The notes under the pieces are model-generated. The model did not search any database, was not told the origin of the DNA, and saw only the letters and a list, made by a program, of their open reading frames with translations. From Dichomitus squalens LYAD-421 SS1 (taxonomy: Eukaryota > Basidiomycota > Agaricomycetes > Polyporales > Polyporaceae), in NCBI RefSeq assembly GCF_000275845.1, contig NW_006766942.1:34299-98298 (forward strand): a stretch of DNA of 64,000 bases, written 5' to 3'. Of the stretch, positions 45,074 through 56,273 are shown in pieces; within the stretch, counting starts at the first letter, position 1; every line of letters starts with the position of its first letter. The translations under genes and the position numbers were made by a program.

Positions 45074-47912
45074 ATGATTATGCTCTTGCACGGTCAGATC
45101 GGCGTCAGGGATAGAGCCACCGAATCCACGTCTGTCGGTAGCTGGCAGGCCATAGTGACATTGGTCCTTTTCTTTCTCTCTAGTCAGTCGATTTTCGCTC
45201 CCTCGCGTATTCGTTTGCTCATTCAGGTCTCAACTCACAGATATAGCCGTCGTCTTTCCTCTCCGTGTGCCAATACCTCCGGCCGTGCTGAAAACTGCCC
45301 GTCATGTCCTCACCATTTTCCGAGTCGCGCCAGAACACCTCACCTCGTCGAAGAGACGGTACTTTCACCTCAATTACATCTCTGTCCCGCTCATCTCGGT
45401 CCTGGCACTTCTCGGTAGTGGTGTCTTTGACCGCCAGACAATACGAGATGGCGTTGTTGGTACCGGCGGCATACGCCCATTAAACATAATGGCGCTCTTC
45501 GTTTCCTTGGTGAGTCTTCGCTGCCAGCAGCTTCAGTGAATAGGGTCGCGCGTGAGGCCGGGTGTCGGTACCCCTGGATCGACTTGTGCTGCCTTGACAA
45601 GACGAGCGGGTCCGCGTTGACTGAGTCCGTCGACTCAATGTTCCTGTGGTGCGGCCGTGCGTGATTGTGTTACGTCTACATGGCAGACGTTCCATCTAGC
45701 GAAGACACCCGTAATGATAAATCCGCGTTTCGGGAGAGCCAATGGCACAAGCGCGGGTGGGCTCTTCAGAGGCTCATTGCGCCTTCATAATTTCGCACGG
45801 CCTTACCACAGGTACATCGAGTTGATCGACTCCGTCAACTCGGAGCTGCTCATCTTGTTGATGCAGCACGAGTCGATCCAGAGGTACCGGTACCCGGCCT
45901 CGCGCGCGACCCTGCATCCCTCTCCAATCTTTGGCGAGAGCTCGGGATCGTGCTAGATTCTGGACGCATCCATACTGAGGATGGATCCGTGTACTGGTGC
46001 TCCACACTTCATTTGGATACCACGACTGAGGATCCCGCCGTGTACCGTACTTTGGACGCATCCACCGGGTGGTGGAGCACCAGTACAGCTGCATCCAAAG
46101 TACTGAATGACTTCTCGCTGTGATATGCGCTAAATGGATGTGTTGATCAATTGTGACAGGCCTACATCTCCATCTCGTTAGATGCGACCGGCTTGCTTAG
46201 GTTCCTAGCATTCTGGGTCGCCAGCAAGGGTGGGTCCTCCGGCCATAGATTGTATATGTACCTGTACGTGTTCTTCCTGCTGTGTGGCGTCATAGTTGGA
46301 AATGTAGGCGAACTCTTGTTGACATGTGTGCGCCTTCTACGCTGACAACTCTCTGACCTAGGACCCCGTCATACTGTCTGGTACGGCATTCCTGGCGTAC
46401 TTCACTGGAGTCACTGGGTGAGTACAGGACCCCTCGCTAGTTGGTGGCGATAGTAACTCTCAATCGTGTTTACGAGTTAAGGATTACCCCTCCGTCAGCA
46501 TGGATCTTCTCCCAGTTCGCTGTCGCCAATATGGGTTAGTCTCATATTACTCCTTGATTTGCTCACACCTCTTGACTTTATTTCCCCGATCATTATGCAG
46601 CATCTGTTGTCCTCGTCTCCTCCAACCCAACGAACCTCGTCCTCTCCGGGGCCTTTGCCATCTCCTTTCTCTCGTACGCCGCACACGTTGTTCTCCCCTT
46701 CCTCGCGGCCGCCCTGTGCGTCTTTCCCCTGCTCCTTGTCCTCTTTCGTGCCCTTCCTCTGCCCGGCCTATCTGGGGGGCATCCACAAAGGGAAACGGAA
46801 AGAGACCTGATACCAAAACGCATCTACATCGGAATCAGCCAGGCAGAGGTGCGCGCGACGCTCGTTGATGCGCGTGGGGCGGTGTTCGGGAGTGTGCTGT
46901 TGGTCGTTACGCTTGCGGTACTGGTAGGGGTCAGTACTGTAGGCGTGCCGGTGTGGGAGGTGACGGTCCCGCCCGCGGTCATCATGCTTGTAAGGGACAT
47001 TTGGTTCGACTGGACGACTCATCTTACCAGAGCAACGCCGAAGGCAGTAGATGAATCGCGACGCACGAGTAGCGTCGGGGAGGACGTGTCCGACAACATG
47101 AATGAGATGCCGGCAGACACCCTGGGAAGTGTCGATGTGGACAACGCAGGGCGTGAACACCACGAACTGCAAGACCTCTCCGCACGCGCGCCCACGGTCG
47201 TCTCGCCTTCACCAATTGCTCCTTCTTCCATCACCCCTTCCTCCTTATCCCTCAAACCCCATGCCCCTGTTACGCTCACACCCCTCCTCTCACACGCTCT
47301 CTCCCGATTCGCAACAGCCTTCCCGACCGTGACACATGTCCTAGAGCGTCTCCCTGTCGCGCTCCTGCCCTTCGCATTCCTCATGTTCATCCTCGTTCAA
47401 GGCCTCACTACCAAAGGCTGGGTCGAGCTCTTCGCGCGCTGGTGGGGCGCGTGGGTGACCAAGACGGGCGTTCTGGGTGCAGTGGGTGGTATGGGATTCC
47501 TGACGTGTGTAACGTGTAACGTGTGTCTCCCTCGCGCGCTCTTCCCCTTCTTGTCTTTTCGCTGATGGGTACTGGCATGCAGTTCTGCGGGACGAACATC
47601 GGCGCAACAATCTTGCTCGGGCGCATCCTCCAGCTCTGGCTCTCATCCTCCTCCAGCGGCGTGGGCACCGACGCGAGAGCACGCGACGGCGCGATCTATG
47701 CGCTCGCGCTGGGCTCGAACTTTGGCGCGTTCACGCTCACGTTCTCCGCGTCGCTCGCAGGCCTGCTCTGGCGCGAGATCCTTGGTCAGAAGGGCATTCA
47801 TGTCGGAGGAAGGCAGTTTCTGGTGCTGAATTTGCCGATCAGCTTTGTGGCGATGGCGGTGGGCTGTGCGGTGCTTGTGGGGCAGGTGTATGTCGAGCAT
47901 GGGAGGGGGTGA
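45074..47912 (+). CDS. ArsB/NhaD-type permease (ion transporter superfamily)
   Basis: This is a polytopic membrane transporter of the ArsB/NhaD/CitM superfamily, commonly annotated in fungi as an arsenical-pump membrane protein. Seven exons join in phase: 45074-45182, 45241-45509, 46160-46303, 46362-46417, 46482-46534, 46601-47520 and 47583-47912, giving 626 residues. The start MIMLLHGQIGVRDRATE leads into VGSWQAIVTLVLFFLSNIAV. Hydrophobic spans follow with VPLISVLALLGSGVFD, GIRPLNIMALFVSLAYISIS, LSGTAFLAYFTGVTGITPPS, VVLVSSNPTNLVLSGAFAIS and, near the end, CNFCGTNIGATILLGRILQL. The S-S-N-P-T-N and G-T-N-I-G-A-T loops form the paired re-entrant motifs of the family. A polar loop lies around residues 375-445. 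Intron 2 (45510-46159, 650 nt) contains inverted repeats. Transport of arsenite is the usual annotation, but the substrate cannot be proved here. Confidence 0.88.
45541..45660 (-). repeat. Inverted-repeat arm 1 in permease intron 2
   Basis: The reverse complement matches 45796-45911: gcacggcc..accacagg, then cgactc.gtcaac, gcagcac.agtcgatccag and cccggcctc.cgcgcgaccc, at roughly 80% identity by eye. On each arm a short frame reads alike: RQHKSIQGYRHPASRATL here and MQHESIQRYRYPASRATL on the other arm. Confidence 0.8.
45796..45911 (+). repeat. Inverted-repeat arm 2 in permease intron 2
   Basis: The partner of 45541-45660, separated by about 135 bp. The transcribed intron could fold into a long, slightly mismatched hairpin. 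The conserved frame (IELIDSVNSELL, HESIQRYRYPASRATL) suggests both arms derive from the same captured coding fragment. Confidence 0.8.
45991..46103. repeat. Nested palindromes in permease intron 2
   Basis: gtactggtgctccac (45991-46005) is repeated as its exact reverse complement at 46072-46086. gtactttggacgc (46047-46059) pairs with gcatccaaagtac (46091-46103) at all but one position. tggacgcatcca also occurs directly twice (45961 and about 46052). Confidence 0.8.
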
Positions 47913-48846
47913 GCTGTGCGAGATAGCGGACGACGAGCGTAGACATGATACGGATATGATCTTCTCGACAATTCCTCGCGAGACCTTGCCTGGCCTTGTG
48001 GTAGTACGAAGCAGGAGGACAAACAGACAACTCAGAGCGATTGAGTCGAGGCATACTCTTACCAGAGCCGTTCTGTGGTTCAGTATTTGCGTGGTACAGT
48101 TGTGGGAACAACTTTTACTTATTTCGGTAGCCTGTATCAGTTCAGATGCTCCATTAAAATTTGCTCGTGGACCCAGCTCATCATCCATGCGAGGTACCAC
48201 GTCTCCGCTCGCATGATATGTATCGCGTCAACGGTCGACCCCGCTGCCTATCACATCATCACGATGCCTAGCAGAGATTACTTGGGTTTTGGTATCAGCA
48301 GAGCGTTAGTGTACCTCTGTGAGACTTACCTAAAGCTGCGGGAGCACGTCTGTTTCTCCGGCGAATGCTGCAAGCGTTTCTCCGATGCAAATATGGATAT
48401 TATCTTCTGGCCCCGCCTCGTCGAGTCACAGATGATCCACAACAGCGGGAACATGGATATGGTATTGCGTTTCTTATCTGCTGCCTTTGCGCGCGCCCAC
48501 TCGATCTTGGAGACTGTACCTGGTAACGTTCACATTCAGTCCCGTTACAAGGTTCGCGCTCAGGACTCTCCGAACAACGTTTGTAAAACGCAAAAGTGTC
48601 AGGGTACGAGTGCATGTGACTCCTCAACGCCACTGCGGCCTTGGAGTTCCTGTTCCCGAACGATGATGAGAAGAATATTTGCGCTCCAAGAAGAGGGAAC
48701 CCTTCGGTTGAATGGCAGTAGAAGATGTCGATATTGAATTGGCAGGAGGGTATTGATATATGAGTAGCAACTGGGCTTAAAATACTGTCTAGATTCAAGT
48801 TCTGTTCTGCGAGTATCATAGTTGTCCGATGAGAACGTTTACTATT
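47913..48846. other. Spacer downstream of the permease
   Basis: A 220-codon frame (48075-48737) exists but has no domain, no consistent hydrophobic pattern and no exon-like edges; I regard it as chance. No other feature was seen before the MITE-like copy. Confidence 0.4.
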
Positions 48847-49279
48847 TCACGCAACTGGCTACGTAGCAGGCTGTGTAACCACGTATTCACGCAGTCGATT
48901 GTTGGCTAAGCTCGCCAAGCTCTGTGTGTATGCAGCCACGCAGACGTGTAACTGCGCGTCAATTGTAAGTTGTAACTGGAGCGCCCTCCGGCAGGAGTTC
49001 GGCGAAGGGCAAGGCCAAAGTCTATACATCCTGCAAAGCCCTTGAGTAGATTCGTTTTGCGCGCATTAAGAACTGGATAAATGCTAGAGAACATCTGGAT
49101 TATAGTCGATCTACATTGCGTCAGGAAAGAGCTTTGTTGCAGGGGCCACTAAGAACTAGATACTTAGCGTCGCTTACCCGACTCTGCGATTACACGACTG
49201 CACGCTTGTGTTGTAACTGGGAAAGCGAACGCGCGACTGCGTGCATTCGTGGCTATGTAGCCAGTTGCATGCGATTGTA
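48847..49279 (-). mobile_element. MITE-like non-autonomous DNA element, copy 2 (about 433 bp, inverted)
   Basis: The reverse complement aligns with 17568-18008 along the whole length. Shared blocks include aactggctac(g/a)tagc at both ends, gcgccctccggcaggagttc, atgctagagaacatctggat, gcaggggccactaag and agcgtcgcttacccgactct. The ends are imperfect inverted repeats of one another and lie close to the ends of copy 1, so they probably mark the true element borders. No transposase is encoded. It sits between the permease and SWR1, about 330 bp upstream of the SWR1 start codon, and so may affect that promoter. Confidence 0.8.
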
Positions 49280-49606
49280 AACACTCTGTGTCCGATCGAG
49301 AGATTCCAACCGGGGTCACTTAAACGCCCATGAGCTCGTTCTTCCGAGAAAGGAAATTTGGACGCCCGTGTGCGATGAGTTGTTTGGTTCGACCAAACAA
49401 GCTGCTCACACTCTCAGACGTCCGTCCTAGCGATGCTCGACCCTCCACTCTCACCACTGCTGCCCTGCTCTCCCTCTTTACACCCTGGGGGCTGATAATA
49501 CGCTTCTTGCTGTATCTTCCCGTCCAACAAGCTCCTCAAACCGTCCAGGATCTGCCGAGATCAGCCAAACTACGCGGTCCACGCGCAGCCGGTCGTCTCG
49601 GACACC

Positions 49607-52600
49607 ATGAGCACACGGCGGGGGACGAGTCACGGCTCAGCGAGTACTTCGACCAGAGCGCCACCTTGTAGTGGCACATTGGATGCCGGTGCTGGGCCGT
49701 CTTCGGGAGGTAGTCTGGAAGAAGGCCGTGCGAAGTGGATTCAAGACAGGCAGGAGGAGTTAGACAGGGTGTTCGATCGCCATGACTCCTTGGTGCGTAT
49801 GACGATCGTTCGTCCCTCCCTAGGAACTTACGTGATCGTCCAAATGCTGCATAGATACGCGAGGCCTTCCACCTGGAGAAGTTTGTTTCTCTTCTTTCTT
49901 ATGATCCAAAGGTGAGCAACATCCCCTCCATGTACCAGTCTTCAGCTGGGTCTCTCGGTCCGTGGGTCGAGGGGCAGGCATGACCCTCTGTCCATGCGGC
50001 TTGTTCGGACCCTTCCGAGGCGAAGGGAGGAAGCATGAACTCGCGATCGCCTTGGTCGCCAGAATGTACGGCTCTGCTCCCAGTACAACCGCGGCCGCTG
50101 GCAAAGTAAACCGGTGCAAGAGGGATACTGCCGACCCCCAATCTCCTCAATCCCTGTGTTGCGTCAGGTGTGGGCGGTCTCGGTGGATCTGCGGCCGAGA
50201 AAACCTGCTCTGGACGCGCGAATGTGAAGGAAAGCAGGTCTTCTCAGCAGTGCCCATTTGCAGGCAGTCGCGAAATCGTGCGGGGCGGGTGGGGGCTGAA
50301 AGTCACGTTCTGTCCACGAGTATTGGGCGAGAGCTGACGGAGTGCGAGTCAACCTGTCTGAGTCCCGCAACCGCGAACGAAGGCATGATTGTCGGCCGTG
50401 CTCATCGCAAACATCTCGAATATCACGCGGTCTCACAGATGCCAGACTTTCGTCCCGAAATGCTCTTATTTTGTCGTCTCCGGCTTACACATGCCTTACA
50501 TCTGCACTATTGGCTGCTGTGAACAGGGTACAGCTCCTGGCCACTCGCCTCAACGTTACAGAGGCGGGTCGACCAGCTGCAGAGCCTCTCTGGGGACTCA
50601 AAGGCACGACAGATGCAGAGTCTACGCCCTGGTGACCCAGACTTGAGGTGGAGAAGGGGCCCTCCCTCTATCCACATCTACGCGCAGCTGACTCTACAGG
50701 AACAATGGCATAAGCAAGCTATCCGTCTGTTCCCGTTGTGATGCGTAGTCATTGGAAGTCAGTGTTGATTGAATTAGGGATAGCCCTCATGGGCTAGCGC
50801 GAGTCATTAGTCCTAGTCTGTCTGAAGTGGTGGAGACAGATGGGATTCAGGACCCCGCAGATGCCTTTGTCGGCAGTAATAAGACAGCATCGCGATCGTT
50901 GTGCCTGATTCTCCTAAGCGTGTAATTGGGATTGACCTGACGCACTATATACAGATCGCAAAGGAGGACCGCTCCGACGTATTCCAGAGGGTAAGCCAAT
51001 CGCGGTATAATTCCTATTGTACCTTCACGATGTACCATGCAGTTTCAAGCGCAATACGATCTGGTTGACCATACTGCATCCGCTGGCCCGTCGCGGCGCA
51101 CGACGCGTCGCGCCCACACAGCGCGAGTGCAAGGGCTGAAGGTGCACGCGACCACCGCTTCCACGCCACCGTCGGCACGTACCAAGAAGATCGAGGGCGC
51201 TGCGGCACCCGCGTTCTGGGATATCAAAGCTGAGGCGAAGTCAAAAGGAAAGCAGCACGCCGAGGTCGCCGCAGCTGACATGCCTTCGATCACGTACTTG
51301 CGGAAGGGGAAGGGCAAACAGGGTGTTGTCGATATTCCTCCTCCTGCGGATATGTCGAAGACCAGGTCCTCTCGACATGCTCCATCTGCAGGGGACCAGC
51401 ACACCGACAGCCGTGCTGGAGCCAGTGAGCCAGTGCAATCCCCTCCACGGAAGAGGCGACGTACCGTAGACACTCATGTCGATCCTCCTTCACGGCATAA
51501 CCTCCGGTCCGTAGCGACCATGCCTGACTCGTCTTCACCTCAGCTGCCCCTGTCGACGCGACCATCTCGGCCGTCCAACGGTGCAACACCTGGCGGCCTC
51601 GCCACAACGCAGCTGCTTTCCCCCTTCAAGCACCCAATCCCACGTGTGAAGCTCCTCGTCCGCCGGCCGCCTCCCACCTACACTCATCCAGGCCAAAAGC
51701 CCCCTGCGCCGCAGTACAACGGCTCGCTCGACGCGCTCCTCTCGTCCTTCACCTATCGCGACGGCGCCGAAGTGTCCTCGTCGGAGCTCGCTGCCTCCCT
51801 TTCCGACGAGCTCGCCCTGTGGCGGAAGATCGATTCCCTGAGGAAGCAGGGCCGTCTGCCGGAGCGGTCGGCGTACGAGTTCCGTGACATCCAGCCGCAG
51901 GACGCGTGGGCGGCGATCGTGAGGGAGGTGGAGCGTCCGGGGACGAGGTTTGTGGATGGGAGGGAGATGGCGGGGAACGTGGCAGGGAAGGTGAGGAAGT
52001 ACTGGGAGATGGAGAACAGGGCGGAGGAGGCGAGAGTGAAGGGCTTGGCGAGGGCAGCGATGAGGATGGTGGTTGGGCAGTGGAAGAAAGCAGTTTACGT
52101 AGGTATCTTTGTCCGATCACTGTCTGCAATAGAGCTGACCACGTTTTTCGGACCCCAATAGCACGTACGGGAACAAGCGCGTCTGGAGTGGGAGGAGGAA
52201 GAGCGGAGGAGGGGCCAGGAGCACCTGGACGCCATCCTTGACCAGTCCGGTCAGATACTCGAAGTCCAGCTGCACGACCTTGCGCGCGACTCGCGCAGTC
52301 GGTCTCATAGCGTCTCTACTCACGGACGTGACAGGACACCAGTTGATTCGGACGATGAGGGAACGGGTGACTCGGACGACGAACAGTCCGGAACGAGGCG
52401 GGGCGACGATGTCAGCGAGGAGTCCGACTCGACTGCGGATGACGAGGGTATCTCTATGCTTGTGCCCGATCTTGAGTTCGAAGGCGCATCCCCAGCTGGA
52501 AGGTCTCCCCGCAGCTTTAGTTTGGAGGTGGAGTCAACGCCTTCAGATGGCACTCGTGATTTCTTCGGAGATGGTCGTGTCGTCGGGTCCCCCGAACGCG

Positions 52601-55600
52601 TATTCGCGGATGCTATGGCCAGTGGCGAACTCTTCGATCGAGATGAAACTGGGCGCGACGCCCTTCGAACACCGCTTCTGACGTCCACGGCGATGGCGAT
52701 GGAGGTCGATGAGGCTACCCTCCAAAGTACCCCCACCGGAGTATCTACCCAGCAGCAGCAGAAGAATGGTCGCCACTCACTGAAACAATCGTCCGATCAC
52801 AGCGACAGAGTAGAATCTGAGGCGACAGTCGCAACATTACCTCAGGTAAACGGCAAGTCAGTGCCTTGGTTGCCACAGTACAAGAAGACTCCTTTGCTTG
52901 AGGAATTGGCGTCTACCCCGACACCGCTGGTCGTCTCCGAAGCTCCGGTTGCAGAGGTCCAGCCTGCGACATTCCGGGGGAATGACAAGTCCGGCGCAGG
53001 GACTCCAGTGGAGCTTCCAGGCGACCCTACACCCGCAATCGACGACGACGTGCAGGATGACGAGGTTGAAGAGGACTCCTCTATCCCGTACTACCTGCGC
53101 CCGTATGCAGTCGCGCCCGTCGAACGGGATCCTCAGGCTAAGGTCAAGGCTCCGCTGTTACTCCGAGGGACGTTGCGTCCATATCAGCAATCTGGGTTGG
53201 AATGGCTCGCGAGCTTACATGCGCGGAACCTCAATGGAATCCTAGCAGACGAGATGGGTCTTGGGTATGTAGTATACCTACCATGAGCTTACAATTCAGC
53301 TGACGTCTTCTATAGCAAGACCATCCAAACAATAGCGCTGCTTGCTCACCTTGCCTGCGATCGTGGTATCTGGGGTCCCCACCTGATCATCGTGCCCACG
53401 AGCGTGCTATTGAACTGGGAGATGGAGTTCAAGAAGTTCCTGCCCGGCTTCAAAGTCCTCAGCTACCACGGTAACACGAAGCAGCGCAAGGAGCTCCGCC
53501 AGGGTTGGAACAACAAGTACCACTTCAACGTCTGCATCACGTCATACACCCTCGCGTCGCGTGACTCGCATGTCTTCAAACGGAAGCGGTGGTACTACAT
53601 GATTCTTGACGAGGCGCATATGATCAAGAATTTCAAGTCGCAGCGGTGGAACATCTTGCTCATGTTCCGCTCTTTTCGAAGACTGCTGCTCACTGGCACC
53701 CCACTCCAGAACAATTTGACGGAGTTGTGGGCGTTGCTGCAGTTCTTGATGTCTGGAACGGACTTCGCGAACTTGAGGGAGTTCGGCGAATGGTTTGCGA
53801 GTAAGCCGCTTCTCAATTCTCTCGTCAATGGTGTACTCAGGATGGTCTGCAGATCCCCTCGAGCGCGCTATCGAGCTCGGTGCTATCGATGACGAAACGC
53901 AGCAGCGCGTTTCAAAGCTTCACCAAGTCCTGCGGCCTTACCTTCTCCGTCGCCTTAAGCGGGACGTCGAGAAGGAGCTGCCGCAGAAGTACGAGCATAT
54001 CGTGATGTGCCCTCTGTCAAAGCGTCAACGTTTCCTATACGACGAGTTCATGTCCCGCGCGGAGACGCGTCACGATCTGCAGTCCGGTGTATACCAAAAG
54101 ATCGCCAACATCCTGATGCAGTTGAGGAAAGTCGTCAACCACCCCGACTTGTTCGAGACTCGGCCGATCGTCACCTCATTCGCCATGCAGCGCTCTGTTG
54201 TCGCGGATTATGAGGTCAAGGAGCTCCTTGTGCGTCGGCGTTTGTTAGCCGAACACGACGAAGGCAAGGTCAACCTGGACTTCCTCGGCTTCAAATTTGT
54301 CGACAACTTGGGCCAATCGGAGGTTGCCGCTCAAGAGACGCTACGACTCGATGGCACTGCGTACTTGCCCATGATCAATGAGGTGCCCGGTGAACCTCCT
54401 CCCGCAGACACCCGTACCATCGCTGGCTTCAAGAAGTATAGAGAGTATCAGCGACGGGCGGCGACCATCGCTCGATGGACACAGATCGGCTACATCAACC
54501 GCCACCGTTGTAATTGTCTCCGAGTCCCCGTATACAGCTCTGAGACACTTGCGTTGGTGCAGCGGTTTCACGAGCCTCTTGCTCCTTCCGGCGTCAACAT
54601 GCGACCCGCCAAGTACTTGTTGACCCCGGAGAAGGTGCGATCGGCCATCAAGTCTTACGCTTCTCGAGCGGAGGATATGACCCCTGTGATTGAGCATTTC
54701 GCCTTCGCGACTCCGAGCGTCGTCGCTCGAGACCTTCCCTTGATCGCCCTATCTAGCGTTCCTCCTGCGCTATCGGACGGACCACTCGTCGATCCCGAGT
54801 TCGATGCTCCTTTGCATCGAGCTAGCGTCAAACTCCAGATCGCTTTTCCCGAACTCTCTTTACTTCAGTACGACTGTGGCAAGCTACAAGTGCTCGCGAA
54901 GCTCTTGCGGGAGCGTAAAGCCGGAGGTCACCGCGTGCTTATCTTCACCCAGATGACGCGCATCCTGGATATCCTCGAGATCTTCCTGAACTTCCATGGG
55001 TATCTCTACTCGCGGTTAGATGGCGCTACGAAAATCGAGGACCGCCAGTACATCACGGAGCGCTTCAACTCGGATTCTCGTGTATTTTGCTTCATCTCGT
55101 CTTCGCGGTCCGGAGGAGTCGGAATCAAGTACTTCTGCGTATACATGCATCGTATATAGGTGCTAATCTATGTCTCACAGCTTGACGGGCGCGGACACTG
55201 TCATCTTCTACGACAGCGACTTCAATCCGCAGATGGACCGTCAATGCGAGGATAGGTTGGTGTTTGCATCATCACGTGAAAATTAACTTATCCGCTCACT
55301 AGTGGATCTTCTCCATGATTGCAGAGCGCACCGTATCGGCCAGATCCGTGACGTTCACATCTATCGTTTCATCTCCCAGCACACCGTCGAGGAGGCCCTC
55401 CTTCGCAAGGCGAACCAGAAGCGTTCCCTCGACGATATTGTCATCCAGAAGGGCGAGTTCGATTGGCGTACGCTCTTCGCCGAGGGTGATATCAGCGAAG
55501 GCGCGCTCACACGCGCGTTGGGCGAGTTCGAAGACGCAGAGGACGCGCAGGCGGCGCGGGTAGCGGCCCAGGAGGAGATGGAGCTTGAGGACGAGGACGC

Positions 55601-55844
55601 GCAGGACTTCGGGAATGAGCCGGCGGCAGCGGTCAGAATCGCGCAGTCGGAGCAGGTTGACGTTGTCGAAACTCCGGTGGAGGTATCGGTACGCGCTCTT
55701 GAGGACATAGAAGACGGTGGAGCCCATCATGCAGGAGAAGAGGGAGAAGGAGAGGAGGAAGACGGGCGCACGATCGACGACTATATGATCGATTTCGTGA
55801 AGAGCGACCCTGAGTTTTTCAATGCTACAGATTGGAGTGTGTAG
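49607..55844 (+). CDS. SWR1: SWR1 chromatin-remodelling ATPase (H2A.Z exchange)
   Basis: This is the catalytic subunit of the SWR1 complex, a nuclear INO80-class Snf2 ATPase that swaps H2A for H2A.Z. Nine exons join in phase: 49607-49792, 49855-49911, 50955-50990, 51043-52098, 52162-53264, 53316-53800, 53853-55128, 55181-55255 and 55325-55844, giving 1,597 residues. The first three exons give [34 protein letters not shown] and [16 protein letters not shown] domain follows near residue 380 ([16 protein letters not shown] ... [20 protein letters not shown]), then an acidic linker. The helicase motifs are complete: [20 protein letters not shown] (I), [10 protein letters not shown] (II), [20 protein letters not shown] (III), [50 protein letters not shown] and [20 protein letters not shown]. 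The roughly 350-residue insertion between the two ATPase lobes is typical of this class. Intron 2 (49912-50954, 1,043 nt) is exceptionally long. The gene is convergent with the OYE gene. Confidence 0.95.
49912..50954 (+). other. Exceptionally long intron of SWR1
   Basis: A 1,043-nt GT..AG intron (gtgagc...tatacag) between two short, family-typical N-terminal exons. No gene, domain or clear transposon end was found inside it. Confidence 0.7.
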
Positions 55845-56273
55845 TTGTGGGATACCGCTGAATGGATATTATCACCCTGTATGAGACGTCTGCTTTATCG
55901 AATTTGCTTTCTTGCTTGTACTCACGATACCAATACTTGTCGACGCGTTTGGCAATCCACGCTCTCGCATAACTTTGATACTCCTATGGCATACCCCGCC
56001 TCACGAATTTGGGAGGTGCCAAGAACTCAAGACTTGAGCATCGTGCGGATCAGATTTTTACAGCACCGGCTATCTCGCCATGCTGAAGTCATGAGCAAGG
56101 CTCAATCCACCATTTCAATTTAATTTGCATACAGGAGGGAGAGGTAGCTAAAGAGTCGATTCCCATTCTTCTCCTAATAACCACGTATCTATAGTATACA
56201 ACCGTAATCTCTCACGAGGTCGTCTAGACACCGAGAACCGTTCTACAGGTGACATATGCGATACTAATAATAT
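55845..56273. other. Convergent 3' region of SWR1 and OYE genes
   Basis: A 428-bp spacer between the stop codons of two convergent genes. It is AT-rich from about 56100 and presumably carries both 3' ends. No other feature was found. Confidence 0.5.

Noticed and set aside
46500..46868. Frames on both strands across permease exon 6
   Set aside because: These are shadows of the permease coding sequence, whose frame carries the S-S-N-P-T-N motif.
48075..48737. Plus-strand frame of 220 codons downstream of the permease
   Set aside because: No recognisable motif, no exon boundaries, and residue use unlike that of the real genes here.
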